NCBI RefSeq assembly: GCF_000313755.1
Contig: NZ_AMZB01000128.1
Coordinates: forward strand, 98,965 to 162,964
From: Pseudomonas nitroreducens TX1
GTDB taxonomy: Bacteria > Pseudomonadota > Gammaproteobacteria > Pseudomonadales > Pseudomonadaceae
Length of the DNA: 64,000 bases
Direction of reading: 5' to 3'
The notes below the pieces were generated by a model that saw only the letters and a list, made by a program, of their open reading frames with translations, was not told where the DNA came from and ran no database searches. How positions within the stretch are numbered: position 1 is the stretch's first letter; each line of letters opens with the position of its first letter. Below, in pieces: positions 39,561 through 50,312 of this stretch. A program made the translations under genes and the position numbers.

Positions 39561-41060
39561 ATGTCCGTCGAGCACCTGGATGTACTGATCATCGGCGCCG
39601 GCCTGTCCGGCATTGGCGCCGCCTGTCACCTGCAGAAGCAGTGTCCCGGCAAGTCCTACGCCATCCTCGAAGGCCGCAAGGCCATGGGCGGTACCTGGGA
39701 CCTGTTCCGCTACCCCGGCATCCGCTCCGACTCGGACATGTACACCCTGGGCTACAACTTCAAGCCCTGGACGGACCCCAAGGCCATCGCCGATGGCCCG
39801 TCGATCCTCAGCTACATCCGCGAGACCGCCCGCGAGTACCGTGTCGAGGACAAGGTGCGCTACCGCCACCGCGTGCTCAAGGCCGACTGGGACAGTGCGA
39901 GTGCGCGCTGGAACCTCACCGTGCAGTGCGGCGACGAGGACGAGCCGGTGCGCATGAGTGCGCAATTCCTCTTCATGTGCACCGGCTACTACCGCTACGA
40001 CGCCGGCTACACCCCGGACTTCCCCGGGCGCGAGAGCTTCGCCGGGCAGGTCATCCACCCGCAGCTGTGGCCTGAGCATTTCGACTACAGCGGCAAGCGC
40101 ATCGTGGTGATCGGCAGCGGCGCCACCGCCGTCACGCTGATCCCCTCGCTGACCGACAAGGCCGCCCACGTCACCATGCTGCAGCGCTCGCCGTCCTACG
40201 TGATCACGTTGCCGGCGAAGGACCCGATCTCCAACTTCCTGCGCCACTTCCTGCCGGAGAGGTGGGTGTACCGCCAGGCGCGGGCGCGCAACGTGACCAT
40301 GCAGATGATCTTCTTCATGGCCTCCAAGGCGTTCCCCGGCGCGGTGCGCAAACTCATGCTCAAGCTGGCCAGCCTGCAGCTGGGCAAGGATTTCGACATG
40401 CGCCACTTCAGCCCGCGCTACAAACCGTGGGATGAGCGCGTGTGCTGCGTGCCTGACGGAGACCTGTTCAAGGCGCTGCGCCAGGGCCGCGCCTCGGTGG
40501 TCACCGACCATATCGAGCGCTTCACCGAGAAAGGCATCCTGCTCAAGTCCGGGCAGGTGCTGGAAGCGGACGTGATCGTCACCGCCACCGGGCTGGACCT
40601 GGTGATGTTCGGCGGTGCGGAACTGGCCATCGATGGCAAGCCCTTCGACGTCACCCAGAGCATGGGCTACCGCGGCATCATGCTGCGCGACCTGCCCAAC
40701 CTCGCCGCCATCGTCGGCTACACCAACGCCAGCTGGACGCTCAAGGCCGACCTTTCCAGTGAATACTTCTGTCGCCTGATCAACCACCTCGACGCCATCG
40801 GCATGCGCCAGTGCACGCCGCGCCAGACGCACGGTTCTGTGAAGGAAGAGCCCTTCCTCAACCTCAACTCCGGCTACATCCAGCGCGCCGCCGACCGCAT
40901 GCCCAAGCAGGGCGACCGCACGCCTTGGAAGCTCTACCAGAACTACGCGCTGGACCTCGCCCTGCTGCGCTTCGGCAAGGTCGAGGATGGTTACCTGAGC
41001 TTCACCTCGCCCAAGCAGCGCCAGGCCGCAACGGCACCGGTGGAGGCGCTGGAGAGCTGA
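39561..41060 (+). CDS. Baeyer-Villiger-type flavin monooxygenase
   Basis: The 499-aa NAD(P)H- and FAD-dependent oxygenase has an FAD Rossmann motif GAGLSGIGAA at 12-21 and an NADPH motif GSGATA at 185-190. The Baeyer-Villiger fingerprint F-x-G-x3-H-x3-W-P is satisfied exactly by FAGQVIHPQLWP at 160-171. GTWDLFRYPGIRSDSDM at 45-60 is also typical of group B monooxygenases. It should insert oxygen next to a carbonyl, or oxidise a heteroatom, in a small organic substrate that is not identifiable here. The start at ATG 39561 follows GAGGAG. It appears monocistronic, with a GC hairpin 11 bases after its stop codon. Confidence 0.9.
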   Translation: MSVEHLDVLIIGAGLSGIGAACHLQKQCPGKSYAILEGRKAMGGTWDLFRYPGIRSDSDMYTLGYNFKPWTDPKAIADGPSILSYIRETAREYRVEDKVRYRHRVLKADWDSASARWNLTVQCGDEDEPVRMSAQFLFMCTGYYRYDAGYTPDFPGRESFAGQVIHPQLWPEHFDYSGKRIVVIGSGATAVTLIPSLTDKAAHVTMLQRSPSYVITLPAKDPISNFLRHFLPERWVYRQARARNVTMQMIFFMASKAFPGAVRKLMLKLASLQLGKDFDMRHFSPRYKPWDERVCCVPDGDLFKALRQGRASVVTDHIERFTEKGILLKSGQVLEADVIVTATGLDLVMFGGAELAIDGKPFDVTQSMGYRGIMLRDLPNLAAIVGYTNASWTLKADLSSEYFCRLINHLDAIGMRQCTPRQTHGSVKEEPFLNLNSGYIQRAADRMPKQGDRTPWKLYQNYALDLALLRFGKVEDGYLSFTSPKQRQAATAPVEALES

Positions 41061-41071
41061 TCGCCGCGACA

Positions 41072-41099
41072 GCGCCCGAGGTGGCGGGCGCCGTTTCAT
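41072..41099 (+). terminator. Probable terminator after the monooxygenase gene
   Basis: A 7-bp stem, GCGCCCG / CGGGCGC, with a six-base loop is followed by CGTTTCAT. The T-run is weak, so this is a moderate call. Confidence 0.5.
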
Positions 41100-41202
41100 C
41101 GACAGTCTGGATAGACATTATCGATACGCCGCTCTGCAACGGAGCGTCCTCCCGGCTTACCATGCGCGCCATTCCCGCCCATGCCAGCCAGAGGATTTTT
41201 CC

Positions 41203-41805
41203 ATGCTGATCGAAGATGCCATCCGCAGCCGCCGTTCCATTCGTGGTTTCGACACTTCCTACGTGATGAGCCGCGAGGAGAAGGACGACCTGCTGCAGCA
41301 GGCGCTGCTCGCGCCCACCTCCTTCAACCTGCAGCACGTGCGTCTGGTGGAAGTCAGCGATCCGCAGTTGCGTGCACAAATTCGCGAAGCCGGCTGGGAC
41401 CAAGTGCAGATGACCGACGCCTCGATGCTGGTGATCGTCTGCGCGCAGGTCGACAGCTGGGAGAAGAACGCCGAACGCGTGTGGGACGGCGCTGCGGCTG
41501 AAGTGAAGAACTACATGGTCGGCGCCATCGACGGCTACTACAGAGGCAAGCCGCAGACCCAGCGCGACGAAGCCATGCGCAGCAGTGGCCTGGTGGCCCA
41601 GACCCTGATGCTCGCCGCCCGTGGCCGTGGCCTGGACAGCGTTCCCATGGTCGGCTTCGACTTCGACGCCGTGGGCAAGCTGATCAACCTGCCGGCCAAC
41701 CATGTGATCGGCCTGATGATCGCCGTGGGCAAGCAGGCAGTGGAGGCCAAGCCGCGCATCGGCCGCCTGCCGCTGGAAGAGACGATCATCCGCGATCGCT
41801 TCTGA
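41203..41805 (+). CDS. Nitroreductase-family oxidoreductase
   Basis: The 200-aa FMN-dependent reductase of the NfsA/FRP-type fold begins with the characteristic AIRSRRSIRGFD at residues 6-17, whose Arg and Ser bind the FMN phosphate. LLAPTSFNLQHVRLVEV near 36 and the C-terminal MIAVGKQA and PRIGRLPLEETI also fit. Members reduce nitroaromatics, quinones or enones using NAD(P)H. The substrate is not apparent. It follows the monooxygenase gene by 142 bases on the same strand but is probably transcribed separately. A strong terminator lies just downstream. Confidence 0.9.
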   Translation: MLIEDAIRSRRSIRGFDTSYVMSREEKDDLLQQALLAPTSFNLQHVRLVEVSDPQLRAQIREAGWDQVQMTDASMLVIVCAQVDSWEKNAERVWDGAAAEVKNYMVGAIDGYYRGKPQTQRDEAMRSSGLVAQTLMLAARGRGLDSVPMVGFDFDAVGKLINLPANHVIGLMIAVGKQAVEAKPRIGRLPLEETIIRDRF

Positions 41806-41811
41806 GCCACA

Positions 41812-41841
41812 CGAAACGCGCCTCCGGGCGCGTTTTTTTTG
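41812..41841 (+). terminator. Rho-independent terminator after the nitroreductase gene
   Basis: The ACGCGCC / GGCGCGT stem with a short loop is followed by a run of eight or more T, between the convergent nitroreductase and LysR genes. Confidence 0.92.
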
Positions 41842-41870
41842 CGCTCCTGCAGGTGGGGTCGCCTACTCGT

Positions 41871-42770
41871 TCACCTCGGCGCCGCCTCCACAATCCGCTC
41901 CACCAGCCATTGCAACGCCGCCTCCCGCTCGCGCTGGGCGAGGTACACCAGCTCCAGGTGGAACTGCCCCACGTCGAACGGCAGCTCCAGTACCTGCAGC
42001 GGCAACAACCCCGCGAAATACGTCGCCAGCCGCGTCGGCAGTACCGTCAGCAGGTCGGTGGTCGCCACCAGGTGCGCCGCCTGCAGGTAGTTGGGCGTGG
42101 TGTAGGCGATCTGCCGCTTCAGCCCCTGGCTGCCCAGCCACTGGTCGACCATGCCCTTGGTCTGCCCGCCGGAAACCCACAGATGCCGCTGGCTGAGGAA
42201 GGTATCGAGGTCGATCCGGCCGTCCACCTGCGGATGCCCGCGCCGGGCCAGCAGGCGCAGCGTTTCGCTGGCCCAGGGCCGACGCTGGAAACGCGCCGGC
42301 AACTCCTCGAAGCGACCCAGCACCAGGTCGAGATTGCCCTTGTCCAGCGCCTCGGCCGGCAGCGTCGGCGCCAGGTGCTGGATGGCCAGGCTCATCCCCG
42401 GCGCCGCGCTGCCCAGACGTTCGAGCAGGTGCGGCATGCACAGCGCTTCCACATAGTCGGTCAACGCCAGGGTGAAGCGCTGGCGGCTGCGCGCCGGGTC
42501 GAAGATGTCGCCGCCGGCCAGGCTCTGGCCGATGCGCTGCAGGGCGTCGCGGATCGGCGCTTCCAGCTCCAGTGCCCGCGGCGTCGGCTGCATCGCACGG
42601 CCCACGCGCACCAGCAGCGGATCATCGAGCAGTTCGCGCAGGCGGTTGAGCGCGTTGCTCACCGCCGGCTGGCTCAGCGACAGGCGCTCCGCCGCACGGG
42701 AGACGTTGCGTTCGCGCAGCAGCGCATCCAGCACCCGCAGCAGGTTGAGGTCGAAGGTATTCATATTCAT
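41871..42770 (-). CDS. LysR-family transcriptional regulator
   Basis: The 299-aa regulator has an N-terminal winged helix-turn-helix (about 4-62, FDLNLLRVLDALLRERNVSRAAERL, then LSQPAVSNALNRLRELLDDPLLVR). A type 2 periplasmic-binding-like effector domain follows (about 90-299). The sequence is of the NodD/PcaQ-like FDLNLL subgroup. It is divergent from the 3-hydroxyacyl-CoA/acyl-CoA dehydrogenase operon and most likely controls it. The start is ATG 42770 (MNMNTFDL), and ATG 42764 two codons in is equally possible. Confidence 0.93.
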   Translation of the reverse strand: MNMNTFDLNLLRVLDALLRERNVSRAAERLSLSQPAVSNALNRLRELLDDPLLVRVGRAMQPTPRALELEAPIRDALQRIGQSLAGGDIFDPARSRQRFTLALTDYVEALCMPHLLERLGSAAPGMSLAIQHLAPTLPAEALDKGNLDLVLGRFEELPARFQRRPWASETLRLLARRGHPQVDGRIDLDTFLSQRHLWVSGGQTKGMVDQWLGSQGLKRQIAYTTPNYLQAAHLVATTDLLTVLPTRLATYFAGLLPLQVLELPFDVGQFHLELVYLAQREREAALQWLVERIVEAAPR

Positions 42771-42832
42771 CGGCTGAATGCCACTTATCACAACTCAAAA
42801 TTTCAAAAATAGTACCGCCTTCCCTAAGGTGA
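42771..42832. promoter_or_regulatory. Divergent control region between the LysR gene and the acyl-CoA operon
   Basis: This is an AT-rich island in otherwise GC-rich DNA. The stretch around 42791-42813 contains ACT and AGT flanking CAAAATTTCAAAAAT, an imperfect dyad in the position expected for a LysR-type binding site. It is a candidate only. Confidence 0.35.
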
Positions 42833-42874
42833 GTGGTCTTCAAACGAGCGTTTCAGGCTGACAAGAGGAACAAC

Positions 42875-44112
42875 ATGAGCCAGAACATCCGCATCGCCAG
42901 CGCCGCCGTCATCGGCGCCGGCACCATGGGCCGGGGCATTGCCATGTGCCTGGCGAACGCCGGCGTGCAGGTCCTGTGGCTGGACAACAACCCGCAGATG
43001 CTGACCCAGGCCCTCGGCGCCGTGGCCGATACCTACGCCCACAACGTGCGCCAGGGTCGCATCGACGAGGCCGAAGCCGCCCGTCGCCGCGCGCGCATCT
43101 CCCAGGTGGCGAACTATGCGGCGATCCGCGAGGTGGACCTGGTGATCGAGGCGGTGTACGAGAACCTCGAGCTCAAGCAGTCGATCTTCCGCGAGCTGGA
43201 TGCGGCGCTGAAACCCTCTGCCATTCTCGCTTCCAATACCTCCTACCTGGACGTCGATGCGATTGCCGCGGTGACTTCACGGCCGTCCCAGGTTCTGGGC
43301 CTGCACTTCTTCAGCCCGGCGCACATCATGAAGCTGCTGGAGATCGTGCGCGGCGCGAAGACCGCCCCCGCCGTGCTCGACGCGGCGCTGGAACTGGGTG
43401 AGCGCATGGGCAAGGTCAGCGTGGTGGCCGGCAACTGCCACGGCTTCATCGGCAACCGCATGCTGGAGAAGTACGTCCAGGAGTCGCGCCGGCTGATCCT
43501 CGAAGGCTCGCTGCCGCACCAGGTGGACGCAGCGATCCAGGCCTTCGGCTTCGCCATGGGGCCGTTCCGCATGTTCGACGTGGTCGGCATCGACCTCGAA
43601 TGGCGCGCCCGCGAGCTGGCCGGCAAGGGCCAGGACGCCCCGACCGTGCAGGTGGACAACCGGCTGTGCGAGATGGGCCGCTTCGGCCAGAAGACCGGCA
43701 ATGGCTTCTACCACTACGAACCCGGCAGCCGCCAGGCCGAGCACGACCCGGAAGTCGACGCCCTGGTGGTGCGCGAATCCGAACGCCTGGGCTATGTGCG
43801 CCGCGACATCGGCGACGAGGAAATCCTCGAGCGCTGCCTGCTGGCCCTGGTCAACGAAGGCGCGAAGATCCTCGATGAAGGCATCGCCTCCACCCCCTTC
43901 GACATCGACACCGTTTACCTCAATGGTTATGGCTTCCCCAAGGACAAGTCCGGCCCAATGGCCTGGGCTGATGCCCAGGGCCTGCAGAGCGTGCTGGCGC
44001 GCCTGCGTGACCTGGCCGGCGAGCACGGTGCGCACTGGCAGCCGGCCGCGCTGATCGAGCGCCTGGCCGCCGCCAATGGCCACTTCGCCGACGTCAAACA
44101 GGAGCCCTTCGC

Positions 44113-44116
<4 letters not shown>
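42875..44116 (+). CDS. 3-hydroxyacyl-CoA dehydrogenase, monofunctional
   Basis: The 413-aa NAD-dependent enzyme has the N-terminal Rossmann motif VIGAGTMGRGIAM (about 11-23). The 3HCDH signature region ASNTSYLDVDAIA and GLHFFSPAHIMKLLEIVRG (about 125-158) includes the catalytic His-Glu pair. Two C-terminal 3HCDH helical units follow (GNCHGFIGNRMLEKYVQESRRLI and a second, NGFYHYEPG to VNEGAKILDEGIA). It lacks an enoyl-CoA hydratase domain, unlike FadB. The start is ATG 42875, with GAGGA upstream. It is the first gene of a two-gene operon, and its stop overlaps the next start (ATGA). Confidence 0.93.
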
Positions 44117-45903
<1,787 letters not shown>

Positions 45904-45916
45904 TGGGTTGAGGTAA

Positions 45917-45958
45917 AGAAAAACGCCGCGCCGGGGGACCGGGGCGGCGTTTTTTCTT
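45917..45958 (+). terminator. Rho-independent terminator after the acyl-CoA operon
   Basis: The ACGCCGC / GCGGCGT stem encloses a GC-rich loop and is followed by TTTTTTCTTT, with an A-rich lead. Confidence 0.9.
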
Positions 45959-45980
45959 TGCAGGTTTGGCGTTGGGCGTT

Positions 45981-46015
45981 CCCTCTCCCTAACCCTCTCC
46001 CTGAAGGGAGAGGGG
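45981..46015 (+). repeat. CCCTCTCCC-family palindromic repeat, copy 3
   Basis: The element has the same architecture as the copies at 29247 and 29330: CCCTCTCCCT, AA, CCCTCTCCCT, GA, AGGGAGAGGGG. A decayed inverted partner (CCCTCTCCCT at 46085, AGAGGGG near 46131) lies about 70 bases away, in front of the 3' end of folA. Confidence 0.85.
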
Positions 46016-46153
46016 ATATCCGAGTGAGGCGAACTTGCTTACATCACCGGCGAGCACAGCGAGTTCCTTTCGCTCCGAACGGCTCCCTCTCCCTTTGGAG
46101 CGGGGCGCGCAGCCAGGGCTGGGAAGAGGGGTTCTTGCTCGCGAAAGTACGGC

Positions 46154-46666
46154 TCAAGCCCGCTCCCACACCTCGAACGCATAGGCCGGCGTTTCGCCTT
46201 CCGCGCCGTGCTCGATGCTCGACGCCAGGTGCCACTGGCTTTCGTTCACTTCCGGGAAGTGCGCATCGCCGTCCGGGCTCAGGCCCACGCGGGTCAGGTA
46301 CAGGCGGTCGGCGCGGCCCAGGGCTTCACCGTAAAGCTGCGCACCGCCGATCAGCATCAGTTCCTCGGCTTCCTCTTCCTTGGCCCATTGCGCGGCGCGC
46401 TCCAAGGCGGCATCGAGGCTGGTGAAGACCTCCGCGCCTTCGAGCTTCAGACCGGCCTGGCGGGTGACCACGATATTCAGCCGACCCGGCAGCGGGCGGC
46501 CCAGCGAGTCCCAGGTCTTGCGCCCCATGATCACTGGCTTGCCCAGGGTCATGGCCTTGAAGTGCTTGAGGTCCTGCGGCAGGTGCCAGGGCAGGCGGTT
46601 GTCGACGCCGATCACGCGGTTCTCGGCAAGGGCGGCGATCATCGCCAGGGGCAGGGCTTCGGACAT
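46154..46666 (-). CDS. folA: Dihydrofolate reductase
   Basis: The 170-aa enzyme reduces dihydrofolate to tetrahydrofolate with NADPH and is the target of trimethoprim. Its signatures are the N-terminal AALAENRVIGVDNRLPWHLPQDL (about 11-33, including the flexible loop and the substrate-binding acid), GKPVIMGRKTWDSLGRPLPGRLNIVVTR (about 42-69) and LMLIGGAQLYGEAL (about 103-116). The start is ATG 46666, whose MSEALPLAMIAAL matches the family N-terminus. It lies 20 bases downstream of the gene for a periplasmic protein on the same strand and may belong to that transcript. Confidence 0.96.
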   Translation of the reverse strand: MSEALPLAMIAALAENRVIGVDNRLPWHLPQDLKHFKAMTLGKPVIMGRKTWDSLGRPLPGRLNIVVTRQAGLKLEGAEVFTSLDAALERAAQWAKEEEAEELMLIGGAQLYGEALGRADRLYLTRVGLSPDGDAHFPEVNESQWHLASSIEHGAEGETPAYAFEVWERA

Positions 46667-46686
46667 CGTGACTCCAGTGGTGAACA

Positions 46687-47751
46687 TCAGCGGGAACTCC
46701 CGTTGCCAGAGGATACCAGTCGCACCTCCCCGGTGGGACCGGAGGGCGGAACGCGCATGAAGAAGGTGCCGTCTTCGTTGACCTGGGTGATGCCGGTGGC
46801 CAGCACCTTGCGATAGTCCTTGAGGTTGAAGGCCAGCGTCTGGTCCTGCTGCTCGGCCTTGAGCAGCACCTGGGAATAGGTGATGAGGATCTCGAAGATC
46901 TTCAGGTCGCCCGACTGCAGCCAGATGTACGACTGCCCGGCCTGGCGCGGCGGTTCGAAGGCCAGCGAGGTGGCGCCCGGCTTGGGCGCAAACTTCAGGT
47001 GCAGGCCCTTGGCGTCCAGCCAACTGGATTCGACACGCCCGCCGATGCCCACCAGCGGGAAGACCTGGTGGTAGTTCAGGTGCATCACGTTGTCCTGCAG
47101 CACCGCGCCGGGGCGCTCCAGGGTCACCAGCGAATCCAGGCGCAGGCCCACCAAGCTCATGGCGCCATAGCTGGGCACGCCGAGTACCTTCACGCTGTCG
47201 GGCTGGTAGTCGAGGTTGTCGCCGTCGAGCTTCACCGTGCCGGAGAGCTTGAGCGGCAGCCAGGGCCCGACGCCCAGCGGCTGCACCTCGCCGGAAACCA
47301 GCAGGCGGTCGCCTTCGACGCTGAGCGTGAAGTCGCGCAGCATGGTTTCCGGGTAGGCGAGGATGTGCTGGTTGAACAGGCTGCCGAGCTGCTCGGGGCT
47401 GAGGATCACCTCGCCCTCGGAGACATTGATGCGCATATCCTGCGGGCGGTCGAAGTCGATTGGCTCGCCGGCCTTGAGCGGCACCAGCCAGCCCTTGAGC
47501 TGCGGGCTGTGGAAGCCGATGTCGCCCTGGAAGTACATGTCCACGTTGTTCAGCAGGATGCCCACGCCGTCCTGGCCGGAGTCACGCAGCCCGCCCGGCC
47601 GGCTGGCCTTGAAATCCGGCGCCGGCGGCGTCTGCTGGAACCAGCCCTGGCGCAGCACGCCCAGTTCGCGCTGCTGCTTGTCGATGGCGCTCTCGGCCGC
47701 GGCCTGGCCGGCCAGCGCGAGGCAGAGCAGGGAAGCGAGGAGGGTTTTCAT
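46687..47751 (-). CDS. Predicted periplasmic protein of unknown function, paralogue of the upstream gene
   Basis: The 354-aa protein has a signal peptide (MKTLLASLLCLALAGQAAA, cleavage near residue 19). The rest is predicted to be beta-rich, with paired hydrophobic strands such as VGILLNNVDMYFQGDIGFHS, LSVEGDRLLVSGEVQPLG and QSYIWLQSGDLKIFEILI. I do not recognise a named family. The C-terminal third aligns by eye with the upstream gene product: both have QSY then xxxGDxKxxxxL, then LxFNLxDYRxxLxxG, then EDGxxxxxV. Its start overlaps the stop of the upstream gene by 4 bases. Role unknown. Confidence 0.75.
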   Translation of the reverse strand: MKTLLASLLCLALAGQAAAESAIDKQQRELGVLRQGWFQQTPPAPDFKASRPGGLRDSGQDGVGILLNNVDMYFQGDIGFHSPQLKGWLVPLKAGEPIDFDRPQDMRINVSEGEVILSPEQLGSLFNQHILAYPETMLRDFTLSVEGDRLLVSGEVQPLGVGPWLPLKLSGTVKLDGDNLDYQPDSVKVLGVPSYGAMSLVGLRLDSLVTLERPGAVLQDNVMHLNYHQVFPLVGIGGRVESSWLDAKGLHLKFAPKPGATSLAFEPPRQAGQSYIWLQSGDLKIFEILITYSQVLLKAEQQDQTLAFNLKDYRKVLATGITQVNEDGTFFMRVPPSGPTGEVRLVSSGNGSSR

Positions 47752-48770
47752 AGGGCTTTCTCCTCCGGAGCGGGTGCTTTAACCGGCGAGACGGCGATGT
47801 GCACCATGCCGTCTTCGCGCAGGCGGATTTCGCCGTACTGCAGCTGGCGGCGGTAGTCGTAGAGGTTGAACAGCAGCGGTGCGTCGGGGCTCAGGCTGGT
47901 GAACAGCGCGTAGGCCTTCACCAGGATGGTCCGCGCCATCTTGATGTCGCCGCCCTCGATGAACATGTAGCTCTGTGGCGCCTTTAGCTGCGGCCATTTC
48001 AGCTCGGCCAGGTCGCTGCCCAGCAGCAGATCCATGCCGCCGTCGGCCAGCGCGAGGCGGCGCACGGTGAAGTCCAGGCGCGGCGGCGGGAACAGGCCGT
48101 CGAGGTCGACCAGGATGCGGTTGCCGATCAGTTGCATGTGTGCGGTGTGCAGCTGCAGCACCTCGGACATCTCGATGGACGCGGCGGTCAGTGAAGGCGT
48201 GACGTCCACGCCGTCGACGAAGATCCGCTGCGGCACCAGCGCCACCTTCAGTGGCCCGGCCTGCTCGATCCCGGTGACCATCCGCAGCGGCCGCCAGCGG
48301 CCCTTGCGCAGCAGTTCGCCGTGGACTTCCTGGCCGTCGGCGCGGGTGCTGAGCTTGAGATTGCGCACCGGTGCGTTGGCGTTGCGCAGCTCCTCGTTGA
48401 GCAGGCTGGCGAGGGTGGCGTCGGCGACGAAGATATCCCCGGCCTGGATGCGCGCGACCATGGACTTCGGGTCGTCGAGCATCAGCGGCGTGCTGCTGCC
48501 TGCTACCGGGCTCATCTGGATCAGCATCCTGCGGATGAAGAAGCCGATGTCGTCATGCAGGCGGAAGTCGGTCTGGCTGATCCACAGTTGCGAGGTGTTG
48601 CTGGCGGACTGCCGCGCGCTGACGTCGGCGCCCAGCTGGCGCGGCGGCACCGCCTGCATCAGCGGGGTGTCCGGGCCCCAGTCGGAGGGGCGCACCGGTG
48701 GCGTTTCCACGGCCGCCGCGGTGGCGGCGACGAACAGCAGGGGCACGGCACTGAGCAGCGAGCGCAGCAT
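47748..48770 (-). CDS. Predicted periplasmic protein of unknown function, first of a tandem paralogue pair
   Basis: The 340-aa protein has a signal peptide (about residues 1-20, ending ATAAAVE). It shares a pattern with the gene downstream: LDDPKSMVARIQAGDIFVADATLASLLNEELR corresponds to the partner's RINVSEGEVILSPEQLGSLFNQHIL, and LLFNLYDYRRQLQYGEIRLREDGMVHIAV corresponds to LAFNLKDYRKVLATGITQVNEDGTFFMRV. The two therefore look like an ancient tandem duplication retained as a translationally coupled pair. No catalytic motif is visible. They could be LPS-, lipid- or matrix-binding proteins, but that is a guess. The gene is divergent from the DUF2868 gene. Confidence 0.75.
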   Translation of the reverse strand: MLRSLLSAVPLLFVAATAAAVETPPVRPSDWGPDTPLMQAVPPRQLGADVSARQSASNTSQLWISQTDFRLHDDIGFFIRRMLIQMSPVAGSSTPLMLDDPKSMVARIQAGDIFVADATLASLLNEELRNANAPVRNLKLSTRADGQEVHGELLRKGRWRPLRMVTGIEQAGPLKVALVPQRIFVDGVDVTPSLTAASIEMSEVLQLHTAHMQLIGNRILVDLDGLFPPPRLDFTVRRLALADGGMDLLLGSDLAELKWPQLKAPQSYMFIEGGDIKMARTILVKAYALFTSLSPDAPLLFNLYDYRRQLQYGEIRLREDGMVHIAVSPVKAPAPEEKAL

Positions 48771-48935
48771 GGCGAGGCCTCATTGTTGTAGTTATCTGCT
48801 GAGTCTGAGGCTGGCCGCGCGCGGCGAGAGCCCCTCCTTGGTTTGGTTGACGCCACCGGGTGTTACCGGCGGTGCCGGGACGTCGCGGCGCGCAGCGGTT
48901 ATCCTTGCTGGCGAATACCGATTGTCGGAGAACCC

Positions 48936-50312
48936 GTGAGCGAGTCCGCCCTCCAATCCCTGTGGCTGTGCGAGGCCGTGCGCCTGCGCGAGGAGCAGGT
49001 CGGTCCCCTGGAAGACAGCGAAGCCAACCGCCGCGCCATCGTCAGCGGTGGCGATCTCGCGCAGCGCCTGCAGAACCGCGCGCTGCTGCTCGCCGAACGC
49101 GACGGCCAGCGCGCCGCCCTGCGCACCTGGACCCAGGGCGCGCGGCTGGCGATTTATGTCCTGCTGGCGCTGGCCCTGTTCACCGGCGGCGGCCTGGCGC
49201 TCGCAGCGCTGGGCGACGGTGTGCGCCCGGTCAACGTGTTCTGGGCCCTGGCCAGCCTGCTGGGCCTGCACCTGATGACCCTGATTGGCTGGATGCTGGC
49301 CTTCTTCGCCAGCGGCGAGGCGGCCGGCGCGCTAGGGCGCCTGTGGCTCTGGCTGAGCGGCAAGCTGGCCCGCGATGCCCAGGCCGCGCAGCTCGCGCCG
49401 GCCCTGCTGGTGCTGCTGGACCGCCAGAAGCTGACCCGCTGGGCGCTCGGCCTGCTGGTCCACGGCCTGTGGCTGGTCGCGCTGACCAGCGCGCTGGGCG
49501 TGATGCTGGCGCTGCTGGCCACCCGGCGCTATGGCTTCGTCTGGGAAACCACCATCCTCGGCGGCGACACCTTCATCGCCCTGACCCACGGCCTCGGCGC
49601 GCTGCCGTCACTGCTCGGCTTCCCGCAGCCCGATTCGGAGCTGGTGCGCGCCAGCGGCGATGCCCTGGTGGCCAGCGAGAACGCGCGTCACGCCTGGGCC
49701 GGCTGGCTGGTCGGCATCCTGCTGGTCTACGGCGTGCTGCTGCGGGGCGCGCTCTGGCTGCTCTGCCTGTGGCACTGGAAGCGCGGGCGTGCGCAGCTGG
49801 CGCTGGATGTCTCGCTGCCCGGCTACGCCTTGCTGCGCGAACGGCTGATGCCGGCCAGCGAGCGCCTGGGTGTCAGCGATGCCGCGCCGGACGAACTGGT
49901 CGAGCCGCAGGCGCGAGCACCGGCGTCCACTGCCGACGGTGCGCTGCTGGTTTCCATCGAGTTATTGGACCGACCGAACTGGCCGCCAAGGCTGCCGGAG
50001 AGCATCGCCAACGCCGGCGACCTCGATGACGGCGCCCAGCGCCGCCGCCTGTTGGAACAACTCACCCGCTACCCGCCGGCGCGCCTGGTGATCGCCTGCG
50101 ACCCGCGTCGCTCGCCGGATCGCGGCACCCTGGCGCTGATCGCCGAACTCTCGCGCTGCGCCGCTGCGACCCGCGTCTGGCTGCTGCAGGCGCCGGCTGG
50201 CGAAGCGCTGGACGCCGAGCGCCTGGGCGACTGGCACGCCGGCATCGAGCGGCTGCACCTGCCGCACACCTCGGCGTCGCCCTTGGGCTGGCTGGAGACC
50301 GGGCATGACTGA
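48936..50312 (+). CDS. DUF2868-family membrane protein
   Basis: The 458-aa protein has a cytoplasmic N-terminus and four or five membrane helices, at about 70-92, 98-125, 175-200 and 260-285 (LAIYVLLALALFTGGGLALAALG, VFWALASLLGLHLMTLIGWMLAFF). A cytoplasmic C-terminal domain of about 160 residues includes LVIACDPRRSPDRGTLALIAELSR. This is the DUF2868 family. The start is GTG 48936, preceded by GGAG. It overlaps the following GTPase gene by 8 bases. The pairing with a DUF3482 GTPase suggests a membrane receptor or effector for that GTPase. Function unknown. Confidence 0.85.
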   Translation: MSESALQSLWLCEAVRLREEQVGPLEDSEANRRAIVSGGDLAQRLQNRALLLAERDGQRAALRTWTQGARLAIYVLLALALFTGGGLALAALGDGVRPVNVFWALASLLGLHLMTLIGWMLAFFASGEAAGALGRLWLWLSGKLARDAQAAQLAPALLVLLDRQKLTRWALGLLVHGLWLVALTSALGVMLALLATRRYGFVWETTILGGDTFIALTHGLGALPSLLGFPQPDSELVRASGDALVASENARHAWAGWLVGILLVYGVLLRGALWLLCLWHWKRGRAQLALDVSLPGYALLRERLMPASERLGVSDAAPDELVEPQARAPASTADGALLVSIELLDRPNWPPRLPESIANAGDLDDGAQRRRLLEQLTRYPPARLVIACDPRRSPDRGTLALIAELSRCAAATRVWLLQAPAGEALDAERLGDWHAGIERLHLPHTSASPLGWLETGHD

